This document shows positions 19,356-29,176 of a stretch of 64,000 nt of DNA, one piece after another. The notes under the pieces were generated by a model. It was not told the DNA's origin, made no database searches, and saw nothing but the letters and a program-made list of their open reading frames with translations. Location of the stretch: the NCBI RefSeq assembly GCF_022213955.1, contig NZ_JAKNTW010000032.1, forward strand, positions 1-64,000. The letters run 5' to 3'. Within the stretch, counting starts at the first letter, position 1, and the number at the start of each line of letters is the position of its first letter. The translations under genes were made by a program, and so were the position numbers. The DNA comes from Dolomitihabitans soli. GTDB taxonomy: Bacteria; Actinomycetota; Actinomycetes; Streptosporangiales; Streptosporangiaceae.

Positions 19356-20306
19356 ATGACCCATGCCTTCGAAGCCGAAGGGCTGGTCAAGCGATACGGC
19401 AAGACGACCGCGCTGGCGGGGATCGATCTGGCGGCGCGCCGGGGGACGGTGCTCGGCGTACTCGGGCCCAACGGCGCGGGAAAGACGACGGCCGTGCGCA
19501 TCCTGGCCACCCTGCTGCGCCCCGACGAGGGCCGCGCGGCGGTAGCCGGCCTGGATGTCGTACGGCACGCCGCCAAGGTGCGCCGCCTGATCGGCCTGAC
19601 CGGGCAGTACGCCTCGGTGGACGAGGACCTGACCGGCACCGAGAACCTGGTCCTGATCGGTCAGTTGCTCGACCTGCGCCGACCGGCCGCCAAGAGCAGA
19701 GCGGCGGAGCTGCTGGCCGACTTCGGGCTGGCCGAGGCGGCGGACCGGCCCGCCAAGACCTACTCCGGTGGCATGCGCCGCCGGCTCGACCTGGCCGCCA
19801 GCCTCGTCGGCCGCCCCGACGTCATCTACATGGACGAGCCCACCACCGGCCTCGACCCGACCAAGCGGGAAGACGTGTGGAACATCATCCGCAACCTGCT
19901 CAGCGACGGCGTCACGGTGCTGCTGACCACGCAGTATCTGGAGGAGGCCGACGCGCTGGCCGACGACATCTCGGTGATCGACCACGGCAGGGTGATCGCG
20001 CATGGCACCCCCGCCGAGCTCAAACGGATCGTCGGCGGCCAGACCATCCTGATTCGCCCCGCCGACCCCGATCGGCTGGCGGAGGCCGCCACGCTCCTCG
20101 GCGCGATCGCCGGCCGGACACCGGAATCGCCCAGCCGGGGCGTGATCACCGTCCCGGTCGACGGCGACGCCGCCTTCACCGAGGTCGTCCGCGGGCTCGA
20201 CCGCCAGGGCATCGCCGTCACCGAACTCTCCCTCCGGCTGCCCAGCCTCGACGAGGTCTTCTTCACGCTCACCGGCCGCCACACCGACGAGGAGGCAGCG
20301 GCATGA
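19356..20306 (+). CDS. DrrA-type ABC exporter ATPase
   Basis: 316 residues. Walker A is GPNGAGKTT (37-45), the signature is YSGGMRRRLDLAASL near 135, Walker B VIYMDEPTTGLDP follows, and a switch histidine lies later. The C-terminal extension after about residue 225, ending FFTLTGRHTDEEAA, is typical of the DrrA daunorubicin-resistance subfamily. It energises the permease encoded next, with which it overlaps by ATGA. Such pairs export antibiotics, lipids or peptides; the substrate is not evident and no biosynthetic cluster adjoins. Confidence 0.93.
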   Translation: MTHAFEAEGLVKRYGKTTALAGIDLAARRGTVLGVLGPNGAGKTTAVRILATLLRPDEGRAAVAGLDVVRHAAKVRRLIGLTGQYASVDEDLTGTENLVLIGQLLDLRRPAAKSRAAELLADFGLAEAADRPAKTYSGGMRRRLDLAASLVGRPDVIYMDEPTTGLDPTKREDVWNIIRNLLSDGVTVLLTTQYLEEADALADDISVIDHGRVIAHGTPAELKRIVGGQTILIRPADPDRLAEAATLLGAIAGRTPESPSRGVITVPVDGDAAFTEVVRGLDRQGIAVTELSLRLPSLDEVFFTLTGRHTDEEAAA

Positions 20307-21112
20307 CCATCGTCGCCGATCGCGGCACCACCCCCACCGGCCTGGCAGAACGCCCCTTCGGGCTGGTACGGCACAGCCTCGCCCTCGGCAGGCGGAGCCT
20401 GATCAAGACGCTGCGCACCCCCGAGCAACTCCTGGACGTGACCCTGCAGCCGGTCGTCTTCGTCGTCATCTTCGTCTACCTGCTCGGTGGCGCGGTATCC
20501 GGTTCCACGGATGACTACCTGCAGTTCCTGCTGCCGGCGATCATGGTCCAGACGGTCCTGTTCGCCGCGCCGGCGACCGGGGTGGGGCTCAACACCGACA
20601 TCAAGAAAGGGGTCTTCGACCGGTTCCGCAGCCTGCCGATCGGCCGGTCGGCACCGCTGATCGGATCGGTGCTCGGCGACCTGATCAGGTATGTGGTGGC
20701 GATGGCCTCGCTGCTGGCCTTCGGTTCTCTGATGGGGTTCAGGATCCAGACCGATCCGTTCTCCGCGCTGGCCGCGTGCCTGCTCACGATCCTGTTCGCG
20801 TTCTGCGTGAGCTGGGCGTTCGTGTTCCTGGGCGTGCTCATGCGCGAGCCGGGCGGCGTGCAGGGGGTGGCGTTCATGTTCATGTTCCCGCTGACCTTCG
20901 GCACCAGCATGATCGCGCCGGTGGACACGCTGCCGGGCTGGCTGCAGGCATGGGTGAGCGTCAACCCGGTCGCCCACGTGATGGACGCCAACCGGGGGCT
21001 GATGCTGGGCGGCCCGGTGGCGGGGCCGGTGGCCTGGACGCTGCTGTGGTCGGCCGGGCTCCTCGCGGTCTTCGCGCCGCTGGCCGTACGGGCGTACCGG
21101 CGGCGGGCTTGA
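20303..21112 (+). CDS. DrrB-type ABC exporter permease
   Basis: 269 residues, ABC-2 membrane protein with six helices. QPVVFVVIFVYLLGGAV is the first membrane span, and the family segment DIKKGVFDRFRSLPIGR lies in the following loop. The late motif PVDTLPGWLQAWVSVNPVAHVMDANR is typical of DrrB. ATGA overlap with the ATPase gene shows coupling. It forms the membrane channel of the exporter. Its last codons run into a 14-bp degenerate repeat array. Confidence 0.92.
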   Translation: MTIVADRGTTPTGLAERPFGLVRHSLALGRRSLIKTLRTPEQLLDVTLQPVVFVVIFVYLLGGAVSGSTDDYLQFLLPAIMVQTVLFAAPATGVGLNTDIKKGVFDRFRSLPIGRSAPLIGSVLGDLIRYVVAMASLLAFGSLMGFRIQTDPFSALAACLLTILFAFCVSWAFVFLGVLMREPGGVQGVAFMFMFPLTFGTSMIAPVDTLPGWLQAWVSVNPVAHVMDANRGLMLGGPVAGPVAWTLLWSAGLLAVFAPLAVRAYRRRA

Positions 21113-21210
21113 GAGGCCGGGCTTGAGACGGCGGGCTTGAGACGGCGGGTCTGAGGTGGCGGGCTTGGGACGGCGGGTCTGAGGCAGGGTCTGAGGCAGG
21201 GCCTGGGGGC
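21102..21210. repeat. Degenerate ~14-bp tandem repeat
   Basis: About seven imperfect copies of GGCGGGCTTGAGAC, beginning in the last codons of the ABC permease gene and continuing past its stop. Units vary at two or three positions (CTTGAGA, TCTGAGG, CTTGGGA). It fills most of the 150 bases between the two convergent genes. Confidence 0.8.
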
Positions 21211-21264
21211 TGGCTGGGGCGTCGGGCGGGGGCTCGGGTTTCCCGCGCTGCCGGCCGTACGCGG

Positions 21265-24200
21265 TCAGAGGTGCTTGACCTGGGCCAGGGCGTCGGCTCG
21301 GGACAGGCCGCTGCCGTGGGCGTAGGCGGCGGTGAAGGCGGCGTCGCCCAGTTCGGCGCGGAGGCGGTCGATCAGCCGGGCCACGTCGGGGTTGAACCGG
21401 TCGGGGGCGCCGCGGAGCTGTTCGGCCGCGCCGAGTGCCACCGCGGCCGTCCGGAACTCGCCGAGGCAGGCCCACCTTGCCGACACGGCGACGCTCAGCT
21501 TCGCCACGACCGGCATGTCCTTCGTTTCGAGCGCGTACTCGACACCCCGTACGGCCAGCCGCCCGGCGGCCTCCGGATCTCCCCGGTCGACCGCCAGGTG
21601 CGCCCGCGCGGCCAGGACCAGGGCCCGGAACTGCGGCGCGACGAAGGACGACTCCTCGATGAGGTGCGAAGCCCGTTCGTACTGGTCGGCCGCCTCGTCC
21701 AGATCACCGTCGATGCGGGCCAGATCGCCGAGCGAGAGCCGGGCGAACGCGATGTTCCGGGCGGCGAACCGGCGCTCGCCGGGCTCGATCATCTCCAGCA
21801 GTTCGGCACGGGCCTTCGCCATGTCGCCCTGCCGGATCCGCACGCTGGCGAGCCAGATCTTCTGGTGGCCGAAGTCGTCGTCGGGATTCAGCTCACGAGT
21901 GAGCTTGATCGCCTCCTCCAGTGCCGGGATGGCGCCGTCGAAGTCGCCGAACAGCGAGTGCGCCTCCGCCAGTGAGGTCAGCGCCATGCTGAGCGCCCAC
22001 CGCTCGCCCATGGCGCGCAGTTCCGCGACGGAGGCGACGAGGTCCATTCGTGAGCCCGCCATGTCGCCGTCGTTCTCCTTGAGGGCGGCCCGGATCGTGA
22101 GCAGGACTCCGCGCACCCACGGGTCGGGGTGCCCCAGCCTCTGCCCGATCACGGACAGGCCCAGCTCGATGTCGTCGGTGAACAGCGCGAAAACCGGTTC
22201 GATCACGAGGAGGACGGGGTGGCTCCGCGGGACCCCGGCGGCGACGCTGATGGCCCGCATGCGCTCGGCCACCCCCTCCAGCCGGGCGTAACCGCCGGTG
22301 ATGGCCTTGCTGATCAGGAAGAGGGCGGTGACGATCAGCCGCGCCTGCTCGGGGCTCTCGCCGGGCACGTCCAGTGCGAGGCGGAACCAGCCCACCGCCT
22401 CCACATGGTTGCCGCGAATCGTCCAGAACATGCCCAGCGCCGCGGCCAGCCGTACCGCGGTGTCGGCGTCGCGGGCGTCGGCGGCGAAGTGCAGCGCGGC
22501 GAGCAGGTTGTCGCGCTCGGCGAGCAGTCGATGGATCCAGCGGAGCTGGTCCACGCCGCGCAGGTGCGGTTCGGCCCGCTCGGCCAGCTCCAGGAAGTAG
22601 GCGGCGTGCGCGGCGCGGAGCTCGGTGACCCGGCCGCTTCGGGCCAGACGCTCCAGGGCGTACTCCCTGATCGTCTCCAGCATCCGGTAGCGCGGGCCTT
22701 CGCCCTGCTGGAGGAGCGACTTGTCGACCAGCGCCGCAAGCAGGTCAAGGTTCCCGCCCAGGTGCTCGGCCGCCTCGGTGGTGACCCCCGCGGGGAAGAC
22801 GGCCAGCGCCTCAGCGAACCGCCGTTCCTCGTCGTCGAGCAGCTCCCAGCTCCAGTCGACCACCGCGCGCAACGTCTGGTGCCGGGGCAAAGCCGTACGG
22901 CTGCCGCCGCTCAGCAACCGGAACCGGTCGTCGAGCCGCTCGGCCACCTGGTCCAGCGTGAGGGAGCGCAACCGGGCGGCGGCCAGCTCGATCGCCAGCG
23001 GCAACCCGTCGAGCCGCCGGCAGACCTCCACCACCAGCGCGGTGTTGTCGCCGGTGAGCCGGAACCCCGGCCGGACCGCGGTCACCCGGTCGAGGAACAG
23101 CCGCACGGCCGGGCTTCCCTCGGGAGGAACGCCGGGCACGGGCAGCGGGAGCGGCGGCACGGGACACAGCGCCTCGCCGAGGATGCCCAGCGGCTCCCGG
23201 CTGGTGGCGAGCACCCGTAGCCGGGGGCAGCGGCCCAGCAGTTCCTCGGCCAGGCGCGCGACCGGGTCGATGAGGTGCTCGCAGTTGTCGAGCACCAGGA
23301 TGGGCTCGCCGATGGACAGCGCCTCGACCAGGCGGGCGAGCGTGGCCGGCGCCGCGGCCGGCGTGGGCGAGCGGTCGAGATAGCCGTCGCCCAGCGCGCC
23401 GAGCACGGCCTGCGGCACGTCGTCGGGGTCGGTCACCGATGCGAGCTCCACCAGCCAGGTCGCGTGCGGCGAGTCGGCGGCGACGGTGGTGGCGAGCCGG
23501 GTCTTGCCGGCCCCGCCAGGGCCGACCAGGGTCACCAGGCGGCTCTCCTTGAGCTGCCTGCCGATCCGCTCGATCTCGGGGGCCCGGCCGACGAAGCTGG
23601 TGAGCGGGGTACGCAGGTTGCCTCGCGGTCTCGCCGCCGCCCGCAGCGACGGGTCGGCGCGCAGCACCGCGAGGTGGGTTCGCTGGAGCTCGGGCCCCGG
23701 ATCGACGCCCAGCTCGCCGGCCAGCCGCCGCCGGAAGCCCTCGTAGTCCTCCAGCGCCTCCGCCTGCCGTCCAGCCGCGTAGAGCGCGCGGAGGAGCAGG
23801 TCGCGCAGCCGCTCGCGGAGGGGGTGCCTGGCGGTCAGGTCCTGGAGTTCGGCGACGAGACGGGCGTGCCCGCCGTTGGCCAGCTCGGCCTGGACGCGGT
23901 CCTCGGTCGCGACGAGCCACGCCTCGTCGAGCCAGGTGACGGCCGAGGCGGCGAAGGGGGCCTCGGTCACGTCGGCGAGCGCGCGGCCACGCCAGAGGCC
24001 GAGCGCCTCGTTCAGCCGCCTCGCCGCGGTCTCCGGGTCGCCGTCGTCGAGCGCACGGCGGCCCTCGCCGGCCAGCCGCTCGAACCGGTACGCGTCGATG
24101 GCCTCCCTGGGCACGTCGAGCCGGTAGCCACCGGGATCGGAGCGCACCAGATCCGCGCCGGGAAGCACCCGGCGCAGCCGGGAGACCAGCGACTGCAACG

Positions 24201-24393
24201 CGTTGGCCCGGTCGGCCGGCTGGGAGTCGCCCCACAGCGAGTCGGTCAGCTGGTCGAAGGTGACCAGGCGGCCGGGGTCGAGGGCGAGCCTGACGAGCAA
24301 CGCGCGCAGTCTGGCGCCCCCGACCTCGACGACCTCGTCACCGGCCGAGTCACCGGCGGAGACCTTGAGCGGACCGAGGATGTCTATCCGCAT
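21265..24393 (-). CDS. AfsR/SARP-type BTAD regulator with NB-ARC and TPR
   Basis: 1042 residues in the order: winged-helix DNA-binding domain (1-95; FDQLTDSLWG...ALQSLVSRLRR), bacterial transcriptional activator domain (about 100-245), NB-ARC-type ATPase (about 265-560) with P-loop GPGGAGKTR and LVLDNCEHL, then TPR-like helical repeats to the end. Such proteins activate secondary metabolism or stress genes, switching on ATP binding. No biosynthetic cluster lies beside it, so the target is unknown. The divergent region carries DUF5302 in the same orientation and the GH15 gene in the opposite one. Confidence 0.9.
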   Translation of the reverse strand: MRIDILGPLKVSAGDSAGDEVVEVGGARLRALLVRLALDPGRLVTFDQLTDSLWGDSQPADRANALQSLVSRLRRVLPGADLVRSDPGGYRLDVPREAIDAYRFERLAGEGRRALDDGDPETAARRLNEALGLWRGRALADVTEAPFAASAVTWLDEAWLVATEDRVQAELANGGHARLVAELQDLTARHPLRERLRDLLLRALYAAGRQAEALEDYEGFRRRLAGELGVDPGPELQRTHLAVLRADPSLRAAARPRGNLRTPLTSFVGRAPEIERIGRQLKESRLVTLVGPGGAGKTRLATTVAADSPHATWLVELASVTDPDDVPQAVLGALGDGYLDRSPTPAAAPATLARLVEALSIGEPILVLDNCEHLIDPVARLAEELLGRCPRLRVLATSREPLGILGEALCPVPPLPLPVPGVPPEGSPAVRLFLDRVTAVRPGFRLTGDNTALVVEVCRRLDGLPLAIELAAARLRSLTLDQVAERLDDRFRLLSGGSRTALPRHQTLRAVVDWSWELLDDEERRFAEALAVFPAGVTTEAAEHLGGNLDLLAALVDKSLLQQGEGPRYRMLETIREYALERLARSGRVTELRAAHAAYFLELAERAEPHLRGVDQLRWIHRLLAERDNLLAALHFAADARDADTAVRLAAALGMFWTIRGNHVEAVGWFRLALDVPGESPEQARLIVTALFLISKAITGGYARLEGVAERMRAISVAAGVPRSHPVLLVIEPVFALFTDDIELGLSVIGQRLGHPDPWVRGVLLTIRAALKENDGDMAGSRMDLVASVAELRAMGERWALSMALTSLAEAHSLFGDFDGAIPALEEAIKLTRELNPDDDFGHQKIWLASVRIRQGDMAKARAELLEMIEPGERRFAARNIAFARLSLGDLARIDGDLDEAADQYERASHLIEESSFVAPQFRALVLAARAHLAVDRGDPEAAGRLAVRGVEYALETKDMPVVAKLSVAVSARWACLGEFRTAAVALGAAEQLRGAPDRFNPDVARLIDRLRAELGDAAFTAAYAHGSGLSRADALAQVKHL

Positions 24394-24414
24394 GAGGCCG
24401 CGCGCCGCCGGAGA

Positions 24415-24639
24415 TCAGCCGCCGCTCTTGCGGCGGAAGGATCGGCGGTTGCCCGCCGGGCCGTGCGTGCCGTGGACCTTCGAGCGGTCCTGGGGGCCGC
24501 CCTTCGCGTTGGCCTCGGCCTGACTGTTGCGCTTGGCCTCCAGCGCCTCGCGGAACTTTCGCTTGAGCTCGTCGTCGGGGTCTACTTCGCCCGCGACCTC
24601 TTCGGGGAGACCTTCAGGTTGTGATTCGGCGGTAGCCAT
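24415..24639 (-). CDS. DUF5302 small basic protein
   Basis: 74 residues, highly charged and probably disordered at both ends. The stretch DELKRKFREALEAKRNSQA and the basic glycine-rich end with GNRRSFRRKSGG match the small actinobacterial DUF5302 family as I recall it. No function is known. It lies 22 bases upstream of the large regulator gene in the same orientation and may be co-transcribed with it. Confidence 0.7.
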   Translation of the reverse strand: MATAESQPEGLPEEVAGEVDPDDELKRKFREALEAKRNSQAEANAKGGPQDRSKVHGTHGPAGNRRSFRRKSGG

Positions 24640-24746
24640 GCGGACATCTTCTCATGCCGCTGATGAGGTGAGATGACTGGCAATACCACCCTCCTTGAGA
24701 TTGGATTTCAGGAGTTGCCCTCAAAATCCGTAAGGTGATCCCAACG

Positions 24747-26699
24747 ATGGAAACTAGTCGGCTTCTGGGGTTTTGTGGCCGTGAGTGGGGGAACGTCAAC
24801 TTGAACGGCCATGAGGGATCTTCGGCGTTCCCACCGATCGCCGACTACGGGTTCCTGTCCGACTGCGAAGTCACCGCGTTGGTCGCGCCCAGCGGCAACG
24901 TCGAGTGGCTCTGCCTGCCAAGACTCGACTCGCCGAGCGTGTTCGGGTCGATCCTGGACCGTGGCGCGGGCGGGTTCCGGGTGGGCCCCGCCGACCTGCG
25001 GGTGCCGGCCGCGCGCCGTTACCTGCCGGGCACCATGGTGCTGGAGACGAGCTGGGGCACCCCCACGGGCTGGGTCATCGTTCGCGACGTGCTGCTCATC
25101 GGCCCCTGGCACCACGAGAACGAACTGTCCCGCACGCACCGGCGGGCGCCCACCGACTACGACGCCGAGCACGTGCTGCTCCGCACGGTCCGGTGCGTCA
25201 GCGGCGAGGCCCAGGTCACCCTCGACTGCGAGCCCATCTTCGACTACGGCAGGACCCCGGCCGTCTGGTCCTACACCGACCGCGGCTACCACCAGGGCCT
25301 CGCGCGCGCCGAGGGCATCGGGGTGGAGCTGAGGCTCACCACCGACATGCGGCTCGGCTTCGAAGCCGGGCGCGCCACCGCGCGCACCCTGATGCGGGAG
25401 GGCGAGACCCGCTACTGCGCGCTGTCGTGGACCGAGCACGAGCCGCCGCACACCTACGAGGAGGCGTACGGCAGGCTGGTGTGGACCGCCCACCACTGGC
25501 AGCACTGGCTCGCCCGCGGCGACTTCCCCGACCACCCGTGGCGCAGCTACCTCGAACGCAGCGCGCTCACCCTCAAGGGCCTGACCTTCGCCCCGACCGG
25601 CGCCCTGGTCGCCGCGGCCACCACGTCGCTGCCCGAGACGCCGGGCGGCGTGCGCAACTGGGACTACCGCTACAGCTGGATCCGCGACTCCACGTTCGCC
25701 CTCTGGGGCCTCTACACGCTGGGCTTCGACTGGGAGGCCGACGACTTCTTCTGGTTCATCGCCGACGTCGCTGAACGTGACGAGGAACTCCAGATCATGT
25801 ACGGCGTGGACGGCGAGCGCGACCTGACCGAGCACCTCCTCGACCACCTCAACGGGTACGAGGGCGCGCGGCCGGTCCGGGTCGGCAACGGCGCCTTCGA
25901 CCACCGTCAGAACGACGTGTGGGGGGCGGTGCTCGACTCGTTCTACATCCACATCAAGTCGCGCGACGGCCTCGACGGGCGGATCTGGCCCATCCTGAAG
26001 CGTCAGGTCGAGGCGGCCATCAAGCACTGGCGCGAGCCCGACAGGGGCATCTGGGAGGTGCGCGGCGAGCCGAAGCACTTCACCTCCTCCAAGATCATGT
26101 GCTGGGTGGCCCTGGACCGGGGAGCCAAGCTCGCCCGGTTGCGCGAGGACCCGGACCTGGCCGCACGCTGGCAGGCCGTCGCCGACGAGATCCACGCCGA
26201 CGTGTGCGCCAACGGCGTCACCGAGCAGGGCGTCTTCACCCAGCACTACGACACCGACGCCCTGGACGCCTCGCTGCTGCTCATCCCGCTGTTCCGCTTC
26301 CTGCCGTCCGACGACCCGAGGGTCCGGGCCACCGTGCTGGCCATCGCCGACGACCTGACGGTCGACGACCTGGTGCTGCGCTATCTGACGAAGGAGACGG
26401 ACGACGGCCTGAGCGGCGAGGAGGGCACCTTCACGATCTGCTCGTTCTGGCTGGTCTCCGCACTGACCGAGATCGGCGAGCTGACCCGCGCCCGGCGGCT
26501 GTGTCAGAAGCTGCTCTCCTATGCCAGCCCGCTCGGCCTCTACGCCGAGGAGATCAACCCCGCCGACGGCCGCCATCTCGGCAACTTCCCGCAGGCGTTC
26601 ACCCACCTCGCGCTGATCAACGCGATCATCCACATCGTCAGGGCGGAGCGCTGGGAGGCCGAAGCCGGGCCCCGCCCCTGGACCTCCAGGGAGATGTGA
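24747..26699 (+). CDS. GH15 glucoamylase/trehalase-like hydrolase
   Basis: About 650 residues. An N-terminal beta-sandwich begins FPPIADYGFLSDCEVTALVAPSGNVEWLCLPRLDSPSVF, followed from about 250 by the catalytic (alpha/alpha)6 barrel. The motif NWDYRYSWIRDSTFALWGLYTLGF is characteristic, and EEGTFTICSFWLV and LYAEEI near the end contain the catalytic acids. Actinobacterial members include trehalases and glucoamylases; no signal peptide is seen, so it is likely cytosolic. Start is uncertain: ATG 24747 has AAGGTG nine bases upstream, and TTG 24801 (after GGGGGA) would give a shorter protein. One base separates its stop from the next gene. Confidence 0.88.
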   Translation: METSRLLGFCGREWGNVNLNGHEGSSAFPPIADYGFLSDCEVTALVAPSGNVEWLCLPRLDSPSVFGSILDRGAGGFRVGPADLRVPAARRYLPGTMVLETSWGTPTGWVIVRDVLLIGPWHHENELSRTHRRAPTDYDAEHVLLRTVRCVSGEAQVTLDCEPIFDYGRTPAVWSYTDRGYHQGLARAEGIGVELRLTTDMRLGFEAGRATARTLMREGETRYCALSWTEHEPPHTYEEAYGRLVWTAHHWQHWLARGDFPDHPWRSYLERSALTLKGLTFAPTGALVAAATTSLPETPGGVRNWDYRYSWIRDSTFALWGLYTLGFDWEADDFFWFIADVAERDEELQIMYGVDGERDLTEHLLDHLNGYEGARPVRVGNGAFDHRQNDVWGAVLDSFYIHIKSRDGLDGRIWPILKRQVEAAIKHWREPDRGIWEVRGEPKHFTSSKIMCWVALDRGAKLARLREDPDLAARWQAVADEIHADVCANGVTEQGVFTQHYDTDALDASLLLIPLFRFLPSDDPRVRATVLAIADDLTVDDLVLRYLTKETDDGLSGEEGTFTICSFWLVSALTEIGELTRARRLCQKLLSYASPLGLYAEEINPADGRHLGNFPQAFTHLALINAIIHIVRAERWEAEAGPRPWTSREM

Positions 26700-26700
26700 G

Positions 26701-28953
26701 ATGGCGGATCCCCGCTGGACGTCCCTCCCCGAGCTGGTGCGGGACGCGGCGGGCCGGTTCGGCGACAGGGAGTTCCTCCGGTTCCCCGAGGGGTCGCTGA
26801 CCTTCGCCGAGGCCGACGCCGAGTCCGACCGGCTCGCGGGCGTGCTCGCCGCCCGCGGGGTACGGCCGGGCGACCGGGTGGCGATCATGATGGACAACGT
26901 CGCGGGCTGGCCGCTGAGCTGGCTGGCGATCCTCAAGGCCGGCGCGGTCACCGTGCCGGTCAACGTCCGTTACCGCACGGCCGACCTGGGCTTCGTGCTG
27001 CGCGACTCGGGGGCCGCGCTGGTGCTGTCCGCGCCCGCGTACGTGCCGCTGATGCCGCCGGGCACGCGCGTCCACACCCTCGCCGACTTCGACGGGGAGC
27101 GGGCGGAGGCCCCCGCCGTGCCGCCCTGGGAGGTCGCCAACTTCCAGTACACCTCGGGCACGACCGGCTTCCCGAAGGCGTGCATGCTGTCGCACGACTA
27201 CTGGCTCAGGACCGCGTGGTTCGTGGCCGAGCAGACCGGGCTGCGCGACGACGACGTGGTGCTGATGGCTCAGGCGTTCTCGTACATGGATCCGCAGTGG
27301 AGCGCGGTGATGTGCCTCATGGCCGGTGTCCCGCTCGTCGTGCTGCCCCGCTTCTCCGCCTCCGGCTTCTGGCGGTCGGCCCGTGAGCACGGCGCCACGA
27401 TGACCTACGTGCTGGGCACCATGCCGCTGCTCATGTCGAAGCAGCCGCCGCACCCGCTGGACCGCGAGCACCGGATGCGGCTCGTACTGTGCTCGGGCAT
27501 CGCCCCGGACCTGCACCGCCGGTTCGAGGAGCGCTGGGGCGTCGCCTGGCGCGAGCTGTACGGCTCGACCGAGAGCGGGCTCGACCTCAGCGTCGAGCCG
27601 GACGCGGCTACGACGGTCGGCACCGGGGCCATGGGCAGGCCGCCACCCGGCAAGGAGGTCCGGGTGGCCGGTCTGGACGGCGGCGCGCTGCCCGACGGCG
27701 AGATCGGCGAGATCGTCGTCCGCGGCCTGCCGATGATGAACGGCTACTGGAACCACCCGGAGGCCACGGCCCACTCGATGCGCGGCGGCTGGTTCCACAC
27801 CGGGGACCTCGGGTTCCGCGACGCCGCCGGCTACGTGCACCACGCAGGGAGGATCAAGGACATGATCAGGCGCGGCGGGGAGAACATCTCGCCCGCCGAG
27901 GTGGAGAGCGTGCTCGAAACGCACCCGGCCGTCCTCGCCGCCGCCCTGGTGCCCATCCCCGACGAGCTGTTCGGCGAGCTGCCGAAGGCGTTCGTACAGC
28001 TCAATCCGGGTCACGCCGCCGACACGGAGACGGCGGCCGTCCTCGTCGAGCACGCCCGCCACCGGCTCGCCGGCTACAAGGTCCCGGCCTACCTCGAATT
28101 CGTCGAGAGCTTCCCGATGACGCCCTCGGCCAGGATCCAGAAGCGGCTCCTCCTCGACCCGCCCCGCGACCAGCGGTCCGGCGCTTACGACGTGGCGGCC
28201 GGCTCGTGGCGCGAAGGGCGATCGATGATCGACATCACCGTACGGCAGGACGTCGCGATCATCACCCTCAACCGCCCCGCCAAGCTGAACGCGCTCACCG
28301 GCGACATGCGCAGGCGGCTCGCGGCGGCCCTGCGCCAGTACGGCGACGGCACGACGGTCAAGGGGATCGTCCTCACCGGCGAGGGACGCGCCTTCTCGGC
28401 GGGCGAGGATCTCCGGGAGGCCGTCGCCGACCCGCCGGGCGGTCTCGTCGGCGAGGTCGAGCTGTTCCACGACATCACCAGGGCGGCACTGGAGACGCGG
28501 ATCCCGCTCGTCGCCGCCTACAACGGGATCGCGGTGGGCGGGGCCTGCGAGATGACCCTCTGCTTCGACGCGCGCATCGGCACCCCGGCCACGGAGCTGT
28601 ACTTCCCGGAGAACACCATCGGGCTGCCCGTCTCCAACGCCGCCAGCATCCTGCTGCCCCGGCTGGCCGGTAACCGGGCGATGCGCCTGATCCTGGAGTC
28701 GCCCAGGATTCCGGCCCTCGACGCCGTCGCCCTCGGGCTGCTCGACGAGATCGTCCCGGCCGTCGACCTCCTCGACGCCGCCATCGCCCTCGTCCACCGC
28801 TGGACGGGCCCCGGCACCGCCCAGCACCTGCGTCTTCTCCGCCCGTCTCTGGAGTCCGTCGAGCGGGCCATGGCGGCCGAGACCCAGGCGGCCAGGGAGG
28901 CGGAGGAATCCGGCGTCGCGCACGCCGAGATCACCAGATTCCTCGCCGGCTGA
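26701..28953 (+). CDS. Fused acyl-CoA ligase - enoyl-CoA hydratase
   Basis: 750 residues in one frame. Residues 1-505 are an AMP-forming acyl-CoA synthetase: P-loop YTSGTTGFPK near 149, YGSTE, the hinge region GRIKDMIRRGGENISPAEVE near 380 and a terminal lysine in SARIQKR. Residues 509-750 are a crotonase-fold hydratase/isomerase with ENTIG and an oxyanion-hole region AYNGIAVGGACEM. One polypeptide could activate an acid to its CoA ester and then hydrate or isomerise it. The second half begins at an ATG (28225) preceded by GAAGGG, so it may also be made separately. It follows the GH15 gene by one base. The acid is unknown. Confidence 0.88.
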   Translation: MADPRWTSLPELVRDAAGRFGDREFLRFPEGSLTFAEADAESDRLAGVLAARGVRPGDRVAIMMDNVAGWPLSWLAILKAGAVTVPVNVRYRTADLGFVLRDSGAALVLSAPAYVPLMPPGTRVHTLADFDGERAEAPAVPPWEVANFQYTSGTTGFPKACMLSHDYWLRTAWFVAEQTGLRDDDVVLMAQAFSYMDPQWSAVMCLMAGVPLVVLPRFSASGFWRSAREHGATMTYVLGTMPLLMSKQPPHPLDREHRMRLVLCSGIAPDLHRRFEERWGVAWRELYGSTESGLDLSVEPDAATTVGTGAMGRPPPGKEVRVAGLDGGALPDGEIGEIVVRGLPMMNGYWNHPEATAHSMRGGWFHTGDLGFRDAAGYVHHAGRIKDMIRRGGENISPAEVESVLETHPAVLAAALVPIPDELFGELPKAFVQLNPGHAADTETAAVLVEHARHRLAGYKVPAYLEFVESFPMTPSARIQKRLLLDPPRDQRSGAYDVAAGSWREGRSMIDITVRQDVAIITLNRPAKLNALTGDMRRRLAAALRQYGDGTTVKGIVLTGEGRAFSAGEDLREAVADPPGGLVGEVELFHDITRAALETRIPLVAAYNGIAVGGACEMTLCFDARIGTPATELYFPENTIGLPVSNAASILLPRLAGNRAMRLILESPRIPALDAVALGLLDEIVPAVDLLDAAIALVHRWTGPGTAQHLRLLRPSLESVERAMAAETQAAREAEESGVAHAEITRFLAG

Positions 28954-29143
28954 CGCCCCGCCGCCCGCTGTTCCGTCGGCTGAGGCCCTCTTCTCCGTCG
29001 GCTGACGCCCCGCTGCCTCGCCGCCGCTCGTGGCCGCCTGCCGTACGGCTGGGCCGTCGTGCGCGGGGCTCAGCCGTGCGGGCTCGTCGGTTGGTTTGGG
29101 TCTTGCGGGGGGCTGGGAGGGGGAGTTACGATCCGCGCAATTG

Positions 29144-29160
29144 TTAGGAAACTTTCCTAA
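29144..29160. promoter_or_regulatory. Perfect 17-bp palindrome before chitinase gene
   Basis: TTAGGAAACTTTCCTAA, eight-base arms around one C, ending 16 bases before the chitinase ATG. It is AT-rich in a GC-rich promoter and overlaps where a -10 or the transcript start should be. It is likely a repressor operator for the chitinase. Confidence 0.7.
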
Positions 29161-29176
29161 AGGAAGTGTGTTCCAC

